This document shows positions 46,404 to 56,271 of a DNA stretch of 64,000 nucleotides, one piece after another. The notes beneath the pieces were generated by a model. The model saw only the letters and a program-made list of their open reading frames with translations. It did no database searches and was not told the origin of the DNA. How positions within the stretch are numbered: position 1 is the first letter of the stretch; the number at the start of each line of letters is the position of its first letter. The DNA is from Pseudomonas sediminis (GTDB taxonomy: Bacteria; Pseudomonadota; Gammaproteobacteria; Pseudomonadales; Pseudomonadaceae). The translations under genes were made by a program, and so were the position numbers. The DNA lies in the NCBI RefSeq assembly GCF_039555755.1, contig NZ_CP154631.1, positions 1,922,001 to 1,986,000 on the forward strand, read 5' to 3'.

Positions 46404-47791
46404 GGGCCGTTCTCCCATGGCAGGTTCAGGTGCAGCCACAGCCCGCCCAGTGGTGAGGCCTTTGCTTCGAGGGTGCCGCCGTGCGCCTCGGCGATGCTGC
46501 GGCAGATCGCCAGGCCCAGGCCGGAGCCACCGCTGGCGCGCTGACGCGAACTGTCGGTGCGAAAGAAGCGTTCGCACAGGTGCGGAATGTCCGCCTCGGC
46601 AACCCCTGGTGCTGAATCCATCCAGTCCAGGGCAATGCGCCCTTGCTGCTCCTGCAGGCGGATGCGCAGGAGTCCGCCGGCCTCGGTGTAGCGCAGGCTG
46701 TTTTCCAGCAGGTTGCTGATCAGTTGGCGGATGCGCGCGGCGTCGACGCGCACCGGCAGGGCGTGCAACGGCAACTGCAGTTCGAGTTGCAGGCCGTGCT
46801 CCCGGCAGCGCTCCTGGCTGCCAGCGAGGGCTTCGCGCAGCAGCTCGACCAGGTCGTGCGGCTGCAGACGATAGGTCAGGGCGCCGACATCGGCCAACGA
46901 CAGTTCGGAGAGGTCATCGACGAGTTTGTTCAACTGGCGCACCTCCTGCTGCAGCGAGCGCAGCGAGTCACCGTCGAGTTTGCGCACGCCATCTTCCAGT
47001 GCCTCCAGTTCGCCCTGCAGCACGGCCAGCGGGGTGCGCAGTTCATGGGACACATCAGCCATGAAGTCGCGGCGCATGCGTTCGTTGCGCTCCAGGGTGT
47101 AGGCCAGCAGGTTGAAGTCGCGGGCCAGCTGGCCGACGTCATCGTTCGCGGCTTCCTCCACACGTTCGCTGTACTCGCCAGCGGCCAGGCGGTGCGTGGC
47201 CGCTGCCACCCGCCGCACCGGTGCCAGCAGGCGCCGTGAGGCCCAGCCAGCGAGCAGTGCGGCCAGCAGCAGGGCGAGCAGACCGACCGCCAGGCTGGCC
47301 TGAAGCTGGCGCTTGAGCAGCAGCTCGCCGCCGGCCTCGGTGACGCTCTGGAAGGGCGTCATGGCCAGCCAGCCGACGGTTTTGCCGTCCACTTCGATGG
47401 GCATTTGCAGGGCGTCCTCGGTGGGTTCGACGAAGGCGATCAGGCTGCGCTTGTCGGCGTCGAGCAGGGAGATGCGGAATATCGCGCCGGTCAGGTCGGA
47501 GACCGGCAGTTCCCAGGTGCTCTGATCCTCGTTCTCCGGCTCGCCCTGTGGGTGGATCAGGCCGAACCAGCGCCGGCGGTCCTTGAGCAGGCCGTCCCAG
47601 CTGTGTTGCTCGCGGTAGTAGTCGCCCAGGCGCGGCAGCACCTGGCGCATGCGTTCTTCGGTCTGGCCGTTGATATAGCCGACGAAACCACGGGCGAAGT
47701 TCCAGCCGTCGGCGGCGCCCATGGCCAATGCGACCAGCACGGCGATGCCGAACACGGCGAAAAAGAGCTTGCGGGAAAGACTGTTCTTCAT
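46397..47791 (-). CDS. Sensor histidine kinase (BaeS/AdeS-like)
   Basis: A 464-residue inner-membrane kinase. TM1 (LFFAVFGIAVLVALAMG), a periplasmic domain of about 135 residues and TM2 (LAVGLLALLLAALLAGWA) are followed by HAMP. HisKA has VSHELRTPLAVL; the HATPase domain has LLENSLRYTEAG, DSAPGV and GGSGLGLAIC. It is first gene of the kinase-regulator operon. The likely signal is envelope stress or a toxic compound exported by the adjacent pump; this is inferred from context. Confidence 0.88.
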   Translation of the reverse strand: MKNSLSRKLFFAVFGIAVLVALAMGAADGWNFARGFVGYINGQTEERMRQVLPRLGDYYREQHSWDGLLKDRRRWFGLIHPQGEPENEDQSTWELPVSDLTGAIFRISLLDADKRSLIAFVEPTEDALQMPIEVDGKTVGWLAMTPFQSVTEAGGELLLKRQLQASLAVGLLALLLAALLAGWASRRLLAPVRRVAAATHRLAAGEYSERVEEAANDDVGQLARDFNLLAYTLERNERMRRDFMADVSHELRTPLAVLQGELEALEDGVRKLDGDSLRSLQQEVRQLNKLVDDLSELSLADVGALTYRLQPHDLVELLREALAGSQERCREHGLQLELQLPLHALPVRVDAARIRQLISNLLENSLRYTEAGGLLRIRLQEQQGRIALDWMDSAPGVAEADIPHLCERFFRTDSSRQRASGGSGLGLAICRSIAEAHGGTLEAKASPLGGLWLHLNLPWENGPC

Positions 47792-47949
47792 GGCGGACGC
47801 TGCAGCGGTTTTGCGCTATTTAGCGCCGGCATTGGCGGCGGATTCAATGCATCGCTCGCAATCTCCAAATTCTCTGCACATTTGCTGCGCAGCATAGCTC
47901 TCCTGAGAAAAGTCGAGAGTCCGGCCCAGCGTGCCGGTTGGAGAGCCCA

Positions 47950-49116
47950 ATGCACATCACTCTGCGCAAGACCCTGTTGAGCCTGGCCCTGAGCCTGGCC
48001 CTGGCCGGTTGTGGCGAACAGGCCGCGCCGCCACCAGCGTCGCAGGCTGAGGTCGGCGTGATCAGCCTGCAGCCGCAGGCGCAACGCATTACCAGCGAGC
48101 TGCCCGGGCGCACCAAGGCCTGGCTGAGCGCCGAGATCCGTCCGCAGGTCGGCGGCATCCTGCAGAAACGCCTGTTCACCGAGGGCAGCCAGGTCAAGAC
48201 CGGCGACGTGCTCTACATCATCGAGCCCGCGCCGTACCAGGCGGCGTTCGACCAGGCCAAGGCCAACACTGCCGAGGCCCGCGCCACGCTTGATGCGGCT
48301 CAGCTCAAGGCGCGCCGCTACGCCAATCTGGTGAAAATCGACGCGGTCAGCCAGCAGGACAACGAGGACGCCCAGTCCTCGCTGCAGAGCGCCAAGGCTG
48401 CCTACCAGGCTGCGCAAGCGGCACAGGAAAGCGCGCGCATCGACCTCGCCCATACCCGCCTGCAGGCGCCGATCAGCGGTCGCGTGGAGACCTCCAGTGT
48501 CACCCCCGGCGCGCTGGTCACCGCCAGCCAGGATGCCGCCCTGACCACCGTGCAGCAGCTCGATCCGCTGTACATCGACATCACCCAATCCAGCGCCCAG
48601 GTGCTGCATTACAAGCGTGAGCTGGCGGCCGGGCGGCTGACGGCGAGCGGCGACAACGAGGCGCAGATCCGCCTGGTGCTGGAAGACGGCAGCGAGTACG
48701 CGCACTCCGGCAGCCTGCAGTTCAGTGGCGCCAGCGTGTCGCAAAGCACTGGCAGCGTGACCCTGCGCGCGGTGATCCCCAACCCCGAAGGGCTGCTGCT
48801 GCCGGGCATGTACGTGCGTGCTCAGCTCGATGAGGCGGTCGACCAGCAGGCGCTGCTGGTGCCGCAGCGCGCCGTCACGCGCAGCGCCAGTGGTGCCACC
48901 AGCGTGCTGCTGGTGGTCGACGGCAAGGTCGAGCAGCGCCAGATCGAAGTGGGGCGCAGCGTCGAAAACCAGTGGTGGGTCGAGAGTGGTCTGGCCGCCG
49001 GTGACCAGGTGATCATCGAAGGTGGGCAGAAGGTGCGCGTTGGCGACAGCGTCAAGAGCGTGACGCTGCAACAGGCCAGCAGCACTGATCAGCTTGCCGC
49101 CAACGCGGCGCAGTGA
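47950..49116 (+). CDS. RND efflux periplasmic adaptor (MFP) lipoprotein
   Basis: A 388-residue membrane-fusion protein of the AcrA/MexA/AdeA family. Lipobox LALAGC (Cys about 21) anchors it to the inner membrane. The lipoyl/hairpin and barrel parts are typical: PGRTKAWLSAEIRPQVGGILQKRLFTEGSQVKTGD, an alpha hairpin (about 100-165) and QAPISGRVETSSVTPGALV. The ATG at 47950 follows GGAGAG; an upstream TTG adds four residues and is not preferred. First gene of the pump operon. Confidence 0.93.
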   Translation: MHITLRKTLLSLALSLALAGCGEQAAPPPASQAEVGVISLQPQAQRITSELPGRTKAWLSAEIRPQVGGILQKRLFTEGSQVKTGDVLYIIEPAPYQAAFDQAKANTAEARATLDAAQLKARRYANLVKIDAVSQQDNEDAQSSLQSAKAAYQAAQAAQESARIDLAHTRLQAPISGRVETSSVTPGALVTASQDAALTTVQQLDPLYIDITQSSAQVLHYKRELAAGRLTASGDNEAQIRLVLEDGSEYAHSGSLQFSGASVSQSTGSVTLRAVIPNPEGLLLPGMYVRAQLDEAVDQQALLVPQRAVTRSASGATSVLLVVDGKVEQRQIEVGRSVENQWWVESGLAAGDQVIIEGGQKVRVGDSVKSVTLQQASSTDQLAANAAQ

Positions 49117-49125
49117 GGAGGCGAC

Positions 49126-52100
49126 ATGGCACGTTTCTTCATTGATCGACCGATTTTTGCCTGGGTCATTGCCATCGTCATCATGCTGGCCGGCGGGCTG
49201 TCGATCAGCCAGTTGCCGCTGGAGCAGTACCCGGACATCGCGCCGCCGACCGTGCGCATTTCCGCCACCTACACCGGTGCTTCGGCCAAGACCATTGAGG
49301 ACTCGGTCACCCAGGTGATCGAACAGCAGATGAAGGGCCTCGACGGCCTGATGTACATGTCGGCCACCAGCAGCTCCGATGGCAGCGCCAGCATCAGCCT
49401 GACCTTCACCGCCGGCACCGATGCCGACGTGGCGCAGATGCAGGTGCAGAACAAGTTGCAGCAGGCCGAATCACGCCTGCCGCAGTCGGTGCAGAGCCAG
49501 GGCATCACGGTGACCAAGGGCGGCGGCGACTTCCTGATGATCGTCGCCATCTCCTCCGCCAATGCCAGCGTCACCGCCACCGATATCGGCGACTTCATCG
49601 ACAGCCAGTTGCTCGACCAGATCAGCCGTGTCGATGGCGTCGGTGATGTCGATACGCTGGGCTCCGGCTATGCCATGCGCGTCTGGCTCGACCCGGCCAA
49701 GATGGAGCAGTACGCGCTGATGCCGAGCGATGTGAGCAGCGCCCTGGAGGCGCAGAACACCGAGGTATCTGCCGGCCAGCTGGGCGCCCTGCCGGCCGCA
49801 GCCGGGCAGCAGCTCAACGCCACCATCACCGCGCGCAGCCGCTTGCAGAGCGTGCAGGAATTCCGCGACCTCGTGCTCAAGACCGACAGCGACGGCTCGC
49901 TGGTGCTGCTCTCGGATGTGGCGCGGGTCGAGCTGGGCAGTGAAAGCTACGACATCACCAGTGCGCTCAACGGCCAGCCGGCGGCAGCCATGGGCGTCAA
50001 GCTGGCCACCGGCGCCAACGCGCTGGACGTGGCCGAGGCGGTCAAGGCGCGCCTGGCCGAGCTGCAGCCGAACTTCCCGGCGGAAATGCAGTTGCAGACA
50101 AGCATTCCCTACGACACCACGCCTTTCGTCAGCCTGTCGATCGAGGAAGTGGTCAAGGCGCTGTTCGAAGCCATCGTGCTGGTGGTGGCGATCATGTACC
50201 TGTTCCTGCAGAACGTGCGCGCCACGCTGATCCCGGCGATCACCGTGCCGGTGGTGCTGCTGGGTACTTTCGGCGTGCTGGCGACCATGGGTTATTCGAT
50301 CAACTCGCTGACCATGTTCGCCATGGTGCTGGCCATCGGCTTGCTGGTGGATGACGCCATCGTGGTGGTGGAGAACGTCGAGCGGGTGATGGCCGAGGAG
50401 GGCCTGTCGCCCCGCGAGGCCACGCGCAAATCGATGGGCGAGATCAGCGGCGCGCTGATTGGCATCGCTCTGGTGCTGTCGGCGGTGTTTATCCCGATGG
50501 CTTTCTTCAGCGGTTCCACCGGGGTGATCTACCGGCAGTTCTCGGTCACCGTGGTCAGCGCCATGCTGCTCTCGGTGCTGGTGGCCATGACCTTGAGCCC
50601 GGCGCTGTGCGCCAGTCTGCTCAAGCCGGGCCATGGCGAGGCGCAGCGCGGCTTCTTCGGCTGGTTCAACCGCATGTTCGCGCGCAACACCGAGCGTTAT
50701 CAGTCCGGCGTTGGCGCGGTACTGCGCCGTGGCCCGCGCATGCTGCTGGTGTACGCGGCCATCGTCGCCGTGCTCGGCTTCGGTTATGCGCGGCTGCCGG
50801 GCGCGTTTCTGCCGGATGAAGACCAGGGCATGCTGATGGCCATGGTGCAGCTGCCGGTAGGCGCCACCGACGACCGCACGCAGGCGGCCACCAAGGAACT
50901 GGTCGATTACCTGCTCAAGCAGCCGGAAGTGGACTCGCTGATCACCATCACCGGTATGGGCATGGGCGGCAACGCGCAGAACTCCGGACGCGCCTTTATC
51001 AAACTGAAGGACTGGAGCGTGCGCGAAGGCGCCGACCAGAGCGGCGCAGCCCTGGCCCGTCGCGCCACTCAGGAGCTGTCCGGGTTGCGTGACGCGAGCA
51101 TCTTCATCATGCAGCCGCCGGCGGTGCGCGGCCTCGGCGAAAGCTCGGGCTTCGACCTGCATCTCAAGGATGTCGGCGGTGTTGGCCACGATGCGCTGAT
51201 TGCCGCGCGTGACCAGTTCCTCGCCCTGGCGGCCAAGAGCGACAAGTTGGTCGGCGTGCGCAGCACGGGCCTGGAGGATACCCCGGAGTTCCACATCAGC
51301 ATCGATGACCGCAAGAGCGGCGCTTTCGGCCTGGCTACCAGCGACATCAACGACACGCTGGGCACCGCCATGGGCGGCAGCTACGTCAACGACTTCGTCT
51401 ACAACGGCCGGGTGCAGAAGGTCTACGTGCAGGGCGAAGCGAATGCGCGCATGCAGCCCGAGGACATCAACCGCTGGTACGTGCGCAACGATGCCGACGA
51501 GATGGTGCCGTTCAGTGCCTTCGCCAGCAGCGCCTGGAGCTACGGTTCGCCGCTGCTGGAGCGCTACAACGGCAACTCCTCGGTGGAGTTGGTGGGCGAC
51601 CCGGCTGACGGCGTCAGCTCCGGCGAGGCCATGACCGAGGTCGAGGCGCTGGTCGCGCAACTGCCCAGCGGCATCGGCTACGAGTGGTCCGGGCAGTCCT
51701 ACCAGGAGCGCCTGTCCGGTTCGCAGGCGCCGTTGCTCTATGCGGTGTCGATCCTGTTCGTGTTCCTCTGCCTGGCCGCTTTGTACGAGAGCTGGTCGGT
51801 ACCGTTCTCGGTGATGCTGGTGGTGCCGTTGGGCGTGGTCGGCGCGGTGGTCGGCAGTGGCCTGGCCGGGCTGAGCAACGACGTCTACTTCCAGGTCGGC
51901 CTGCTCACCACCGTGGGCCTGGCGGCGAAGAACGCGATCCTGATCGTCGAGTTCGCCAAGCACCTGCAGGAGCAGGGTGTGGAACTGGTCGAGGCGACGC
52001 TGCAGGCTTGCCGCCAGCGTCTGCGCCCGATCCTGATGACCTCGCTGGCGTTCATGTTCGGTGTGCTGCCGCTGGCCCTGAGCAGCGGTGCCGGCGCCGG

Positions 52101-52251
52101 CGGCCGCCAGGCCATCGGCACCAGCGTATTGGGCGGCATGTTCAGCGCCACCGTGCTGGGCATCATCTTCGTCCCGCTGTTCTTCGTGCTGGTGCGCCGC
52201 CTGGTCGGCAAGCGCGGCAATCTGGCTGCAGCAGAAGGAGTCTCGGCATGA
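49126..52251 (+). CDS. RND multidrug efflux transporter, HAE1 family
   Basis: A 1041-residue proton-driven inner-membrane pump with 12 TM segments and two large periplasmic loops. The start [17 protein letters not shown] is classic for AcrB/MexB/AdeB. Proton-relay residues D409 and D410 ([18 protein letters not shown]) and K935 ([15 protein letters not shown]) are intact. The substrate cannot be deduced. It starts 9 bp after the adaptor stop and overlaps the outer-membrane gene by 4 nt. Confidence 0.96.
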   Translation: MARFFIDRPIFAWVIAIVIMLAGGLSISQLPLEQYPDIAPPTVRISATYTGASAKTIEDSVTQVIEQQMKGLDGLMYMSATSSSDGSASISLTFTAGTDADVAQMQVQNKLQQAESRLPQSVQSQGITVTKGGGDFLMIVAISSANASVTATDIGDFIDSQLLDQISRVDGVGDVDTLGSGYAMRVWLDPAKMEQYALMPSDVSSALEAQNTEVSAGQLGALPAAAGQQLNATITARSRLQSVQEFRDLVLKTDSDGSLVLLSDVARVELGSESYDITSALNGQPAAAMGVKLATGANALDVAEAVKARLAELQPNFPAEMQLQTSIPYDTTPFVSLSIEEVVKALFEAIVLVVAIMYLFLQNVRATLIPAITVPVVLLGTFGVLATMGYSINSLTMFAMVLAIGLLVDDAIVVVENVERVMAEEGLSPREATRKSMGEISGALIGIALVLSAVFIPMAFFSGSTGVIYRQFSVTVVSAMLLSVLVAMTLSPALCASLLKPGHGEAQRGFFGWFNRMFARNTERYQSGVGAVLRRGPRMLLVYAAIVAVLGFGYARLPGAFLPDEDQGMLMAMVQLPVGATDDRTQAATKELVDYLLKQPEVDSLITITGMGMGGNAQNSGRAFIKLKDWSVREGADQSGAALARRATQELSGLRDASIFIMQPPAVRGLGESSGFDLHLKDVGGVGHDALIAARDQFLALAAKSDKLVGVRSTGLEDTPEFHISIDDRKSGAFGLATSDINDTLGTAMGGSYVNDFVYNGRVQKVYVQGEANARMQPEDINRWYVRNDADEMVPFSAFASSAWSYGSPLLERYNGNSSVELVGDPADGVSSGEAMTEVEALVAQLPSGIGYEWSGQSYQERLSGSQAPLLYAVSILFVFLCLAALYESWSVPFSVMLVVPLGVVGAVVGSGLAGLSNDVYFQVGLLTTVGLAAKNAILIVEFAKHLQEQGVELVEATLQACRQRLRPILMTSLAFMFGVLPLALSSGAGAGGRQAIGTSVLGGMFSATVLGIIFVPLFFVLVRRLVGKRGNLAAAEGVSA

Positions 52252-53684
52252 GCCGCGCGATGTTTCCCCTGGCGCTGGTCGCGGCGCTGACCCTGGCCGG
52301 CTGTGTCAACCTGGCGCCGGACTACCAGCAGCCGGCCGCGCCGGTCCCCGCGCAGTGGCCGGCCAGCGCCGACACCGGCACGGCCTCGGCGCAGCTCGGC
52401 TGGCAGAGCTTCTTCCTCGATGCGCGGCTGCGTCAGGTGGTAGGGCAGGCGCTGGACAACAACCGCGACCTGCGCGTCGCCGCCCTTAATGTGGAAAAGG
52501 CCCGCGCGCTTTACCGCGTGCAGCGTGCCGAGCTGCTGCCCAGCGTCAACGCGTCGGCCAGCGGCACGCACAGCCGCACGCCGGCGAGCACGAGCAGCAC
52601 CGGCAGCGCCACGACCAGCCACCAGTACAGTGCGGAAGTTGGCCTGAGCGCTTATGAGCTGGATCTGTTCGGGCGCATCCGCAACCTCAGCGATGCCGCC
52701 CTGGAGGATTACCTGCAACTGGAGGAGACCCGCCGCAGCACGCAGATCAGCCTGATCGGTGAAGTCGCCACAGCCTGGCTGACCTTGGCCGCGGATCGCG
52801 ACCTGCTGCACCTGGCCGAGGAAACCCTGGCCAGCCAGCAGGCCAGCTACGCCCTGCAGCAACGCAGCCATGATCTGGGCAACACCTCGGGCCTGGCGCT
52901 GGCGCAAGCGCAAACCACCGTGGAGTCGGCGCGGGTCGACGTGGCCACCTATCAGAGCCAGGTGCAGCAGGACATCAACGCCCTCAACCTGCTGGTCGGC
53001 GGCACACTCAGTGACGACCTGCTGCCCGATGGCCTCGACGACAGCAGCGCGCAACTGCTGGAAATCCCCGCTGGCCTGCCGTCGAGCCTGCTGCAGCAGC
53101 GCCCGGACGTGCTGGCCGCCGAGCACGGGCTGAAATCGGCCAACGCCGATATCGGCGCGGCACGTGCGGCGTTCTTCCCCACCATCAGCCTGACCGCCAG
53201 CGCCGGCAGCAGCAGTACCGCGCTCAGTGGGCTGTTCAAGAGCGACAGTGGCGCCTGGAGCTTTGCCCCGAGCCTGAGCCTGCCGATCTTCGACGGCGGC
53301 GCCAACCGCGCCAATCTCGATGCCGCCAAGAGCGAGCGCGACATCCAGCTGGCCACTTACGAGCAGACCCTGCAGAGCGCCTTCCGCGAGGTGGCCGACG
53401 TGCTCGCCGAACGCAGCACCCTGCGCCAGCGTCTGCAGGCCCAGCAGGCGCTGACCGACGCCACCGCGCGCAGTTACCAGTTGGCCGACGTGCTCTACCG
53501 CAACGGCGCCAGCAGCTACCTTAATGTGCTCGACGCACAGCGTGAGCTCTATGCCGCGCGCCAGGATCTGATCAGCCTGCAGCTGACCGAACAAAGCAAC
53601 CGCATCACTTTCTACCGTGTGCTGGGAGGCGGCTCGCTGAGCCAGACCCCGGCCGCCAACACCCCCGATGGAGCGACCCCATGA
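52248..53684 (+). CDS. Outer-membrane efflux channel (OprM/NodT family) lipoprotein
   Basis: A 478-residue TolC-like channel with lipobox LTLAGC (Cys about 17). Family markers: [78 protein letters not shown] repeat and [14 protein letters not shown]. The ATG at 52248 follows AAGGAG and overlaps the pump stop (ATGA). It completes a self-sufficient tripartite system. Confidence 0.94.
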   Translation: MSRAMFPLALVAALTLAGCVNLAPDYQQPAAPVPAQWPASADTGTASAQLGWQSFFLDARLRQVVGQALDNNRDLRVAALNVEKARALYRVQRAELLPSVNASASGTHSRTPASTSSTGSATTSHQYSAEVGLSAYELDLFGRIRNLSDAALEDYLQLEETRRSTQISLIGEVATAWLTLAADRDLLHLAEETLASQQASYALQQRSHDLGNTSGLALAQAQTTVESARVDVATYQSQVQQDINALNLLVGGTLSDDLLPDGLDDSSAQLLEIPAGLPSSLLQQRPDVLAAEHGLKSANADIGAARAAFFPTISLTASAGSSSTALSGLFKSDSGAWSFAPSLSLPIFDGGANRANLDAAKSERDIQLATYEQTLQSAFREVADVLAERSTLRQRLQAQQALTDATARSYQLADVLYRNGASSYLNVLDAQRELYAARQDLISLQLTEQSNRITFYRVLGGGSLSQTPAANTPDGATP

Positions 53685-54046
53685 CTGCCAAGACCCTTAT
53701 CGCCAGCCTGAGCTGCAGCCTGCTGCTGGCCAGCACCCTGCTGCACGCCGCGCCGCAGGAGCAGGACGCCGACAAGAAACTCACCACGTCGGCCACGCAG
53801 AGTAGCCAGCAGGCCAAGACACAGACCTCGAGCAAGTCGCAGGCCCTGCAAGGTCAGACGAAAACTCAGACCCAAAGCAAGCCCAAGGCCCAGCAGACCC
53901 AGCCAAGCCAGGCCAAGGCTCAGACTCAGAGCAAGCCAAAAGCCCAGCAGACCCAAGCCAAGGCCCAGACCGCCAGCAAGGCGCAGACTCAGCAGAGCCA
54001 TGCCAAGCCCAAGGCGCAAACCACCCGCGAAGGAGCGACCGAATGA
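53681..54046 (+). CDS. Low-complexity secreted protein (Gln/Lys/Thr/Ser-rich)
   Basis: A 121-residue protein with a signal peptide ([19 protein letters not shown]). An almost pure low-complexity tail follows, built from units such as [13 protein letters not shown] repeated three times or more. No folded domain is visible. The start overlaps the channel gene stop by 4 nt and its own stop overlaps the next gene by 4 nt, so it is part of the pump operon. Its signal peptide and first mature residues (HAAPQEQ) are nearly the same as in the next gene, so it looks like a duplicate that lost its C-terminal domain. Function unknown. Confidence 0.75.
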   Translation: MTAKTLIASLSCSLLLASTLLHAAPQEQDADKKLTTSATQSSQQAKTQTSSKSQALQGQTKTQTQSKPKAQQTQPSQAKAQTQSKPKAQQTQAKAQTASKAQTQQSHAKPKAQTTREGATE

Positions 54047-54573
54047 GCACCAAGACCCTGATTACCCGTTTGAGCTGCGGCCTGTTGCTGACCAGCACCT
54101 TGCTGCACGCCGCCCCGCAGGAGCAGAACGATCCCCACAACGGCAAGCACGGCACGCCGGCCGCGCAGAGCAGTCAGCCGGGTAAACCGTCGAATCAGCG
54201 GCCGAGCCAGGGCAAGCCGCAAACCCAGAACAAGCCACAGGAGCAACAGAGCCAAGGCAAACCGCACCAGAGTGCGAGCAAGGCGCCTGGCCAGGCCCAG
54301 GGCGGCAAGCCGCCGAGTGACTTCAGCAGCGTGCGCAAGGTGTTCCAGGAGCGCCGTGGGCAGATCGGCAAGGGCGGCAATGTACCGGCCAGCGTCCATA
54401 TCCAGGCCGGCAAGCCGTTGCCTTCGGGCTACGGCAAGCGCCTGGACAGCGCCCAGCTCAAAGGCGTACCGACCTATGCCGGCTACGAATGGCGCCGCGT
54501 CGGCAGCGACATGGTGCTGGTCGCCATCACCACCGGCATCGTCCATACCATTCTCTCCGGCGTACTCAACTGA
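54043..54573 (+). CDS. RcnB/CigR-like secreted protein with low-complexity linker
   Basis: A 176-residue protein with a signal peptide (LITRLSCGLLLTSTLLHAA) and a Gln/Lys/Pro-rich segment (about 25-85). The C-terminal domain ends YEWRRVGSDMVLVAITTGIVHTILSGVL. The tail, with Y-x-W-x-x-x-G-x-D-x-V-L, resembles the CigR/RcnB family of periplasmic proteins, whose members are linked to metal homeostasis or virulence control. It is the last gene of the efflux operon. A 9-bp GC stem follows at 54584-54605 without a T tract. Confidence 0.75.
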   Translation: MSTKTLITRLSCGLLLTSTLLHAAPQEQNDPHNGKHGTPAAQSSQPGKPSNQRPSQGKPQTQNKPQEQQSQGKPHQSASKAPGQAQGGKPPSDFSSVRKVFQERRGQIGKGGNVPASVHIQAGKPLPSGYGKRLDSAQLKGVPTYAGYEWRRVGSDMVLVAITTGIVHTILSGVLN

Positions 54574-54616
54574 GTGGCCAGCCGCGCCCGGCCAATGCCG
54601 GGCGCTCTGCTCGGCT

Positions 54617-54649
54617 GCGCGATCGTTAACCCAAGCGTAACGATCGCGC
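54617..54649. promoter_or_regulatory. 12-bp perfect inverted repeat upstream of the mdcA remnant
   Basis: GCGCGATCGTTA and TAACGATCGCGC with a 9-nt spacer lie about 75 bp before the mdcA start codon. The shape suits a LysR- or GntR-type operator; it may be a relic of malonate-operon control. It could also act as a terminator for the efflux operon, though no T-run is present. Confidence 0.45.
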
Positions 54650-54722
54650 GGCCGGCTTGATTGATGCCCCCGCCCACCACTCCTAAGGTGACGCCACGAC
54701 AGCGGAACCTGTGGAGTCTTCA

Positions 54723-54881
54723 ATGACAACAACAATATCCCCACCGCCGCAGTGGTCGCGTCGTCGCGCGGAAAAAGCGCGGCGACTCGATCAGGTGTGC
54801 AACCTCGCCGGTGGCGTGGTGCTACCCAGCGACAAGATAGTCGCGGCGCTCGAAGGGCGGTTTCACAGCGCTCGAGTGTGA
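54723..54881 (+). pseudogene. mdcA: 5' remnant of malonate decarboxylase alpha subunit gene
   Basis: A 52-codon open frame resembles only the extreme N-terminus of MdcA: WSRRRAEKARRLDQV, then GGVVLPSDKIVAALE. The complete protein is about 550 residues and continues with a region that is absent here; homology stops at about codon 45 and the frame ends seven codons later. No other mdc gene is present. It is the left edge of a deletion. Confidence 0.72.
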
Positions 54882-55101
54882 GGCAGTCACATCTTGCTCA
54901 CGAAGTGACTATTTACCGATAGAGGCAATTCCAGTTTCTTGTAGAGATTCAGAAATGCTGGCAACTCGCCTGCGTCATCCTCGCACTCGATTTATGAGGT
55001 GAGAAGTGTTCCTGGAAACCAATCGTATGTCCTCTGGCCCCGCCTTCTTTTTCTGCATGTTATTTGGTTGGGCCAATTAGGTTGTCGCTCAGGAATACTT
55101 G
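54882..55101. other. AT-richer scar region without intact gene
   Basis: About 220 bp of lower GC content between the mdcA remnant and the broken AraC gene. Apart from the possible minus-strand fragment I see nothing that can be named. Confidence 0.5.
54887..54991 (-). pseudogene. Possible C-terminal gene fragment, unidentified
   Basis: On the minus strand a short frame of 34 residues (ECEDDAGELPAFLNLYKKLE, then LPLSVNSHFVSKM) reads like a protein C-terminus but is preceded at once by a stop. Base composition is less GC-rich than the surroundings. It may be the end of a truncated gene or chance. Confidence 0.25.
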
Positions 55102-56108
55102 ATGCATACGATTACAAATGCCTGTTTCCAGGTAATGACCAAGGCATTTGCGAGCAAAGGTGTAGCGCTGGCCAGGTATCTACCTGGGTTGGATCAGGCC
55201 TTGGCCGGACACGAGCCGGTCAGGGTGATGCTGGTCTACCGTCTGCTGAGTGCACTCGTGAGCGAAACGGGTGATGCGGAAATGGGCTGAATGCATACGA
55301 GCATTTTCACCCGTGCATTCTGGGTGCTCAGAGCTACGCGCTGATGTCCACTCCGACGTTGGCTCACGCGCTGCAGCGCCTGGCCGATTATCACCCGATG
55401 ACCAGCGACGGCTCGCACATGTTCCTGGAGCACCATGTCGAGCCCCTGAAGCTGGTTGGCCTGGAGAACGCCACGGTGGCCCAGCGGGCTCCGCGAGCCT
55501 TCATCGATGCGGGGGCGGCCTTGATCTTTGCCATCGTGCACTGGCTTTCGCCGTTTCAGCGGCCCATGCCATTGATGCTGGAACTGACCTATCCGGAGCC
55601 TGCCGACACGCGGCAGTTACGGCGCCTGTTTGGCGATAACCTGTATTTCTCGGCACGGCGCAATTGCATGACGTTCAGTGTTGAGGCTGGTGCGATCGAA
55701 CTGCCCACTGCGGCCGCAGCCCTGCATCCCCTGCACGTCGAATATGCGCAGGCGCGCATGAGTGAGCAGGTGGATGGATCGCTGGAAGCCAGGGTAAGGC
55801 GCGTTCTGGCCGAGCAACTGAGTCAGGGTATCAGCCCGAGTCTCAGCCAGATTGCCGATCAGCTTGGTATGAGCCGGCGCAGCCTGCAACATGGCCTTGA
55901 GCGTGATTCGGCGAACTTCAGTCTGCTGCTGGACCAGGCCCGCCGCCGGCAGGCTGACAGTTTTCTGCGCAACACCAGCCGCAGTCTCAAGTACATCTCG
56001 GCGCAGCTGGGGTTTCGTGATCAGAGCAGCTTTCACAAGGCGTGCATGCGTTGGTTCAACACCTCGCCGAATCAGTACCGTGCATTACAGGAGGGTCGCG
56101 CGTTGTGA
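55102..56108 (+). pseudogene. Frameshifted AraC-family regulator (OruR/ArgR-like)
   Basis: Two adjoining frames together give one AraC regulator of about 335 residues. Frame 1 (55102-55290) carries the N-terminus (ASKGVALARYLPGLDQALAG, YRLLSALVSETGDAEMG). The second frame resumes without a gap at LNAYEHFHPCILGAQSYALM and runs to 56108. A single missing G in the run at 55284-55286 explains the shift. The second frame can start at an ATG at 55344, giving 254 residues with an incomplete ligand domain but a complete AraC HTH (SLSQIADQLGMSRRSLQHGLE, SLKYISAQLGFRDQSSFHKAC). Either a decayed gene or a sequencing error; the intact 3' part argues for a recent event. Confidence 0.82.
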
Positions 56109-56167
56109 GGACGTGCACATCGCCTGGCATATGTCGTCACGTTACAACGAGTTGTCGATAAAGAACA

Positions 56168-56177
56168 TTGCATGCAA
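56168..56177. promoter_or_regulatory. Candidate operator TTGCATGCAA upstream of the GntR gene
   Basis: A perfect 10-bp palindrome inside GAACATTGCATGCAA, 95 bp upstream of the GntR-family start. The same 15-mer with one change occurs at 58984-58998. Confidence 0.65.
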
Positions 56178-56271
56178 AAGCTGTTTTGTATGAGGCTGTC
56201 ATATGTAGGAGTATTACGGGGCATGGAGCTCTGTGGTTCTTTCCCTTCCCACGTACGACCCGAAAACAATA

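Noticed and set aside
49471..51963. 830-codon open frame on the minus strand
   Set aside because: Antisense shadow of the RND pump gene; low-information composition.
51684..52247. Upstream extension of the outer-membrane channel frame
   Set aside because: It overlaps the RND pump coding region in another frame; the lipoprotein signal starts at 52248.
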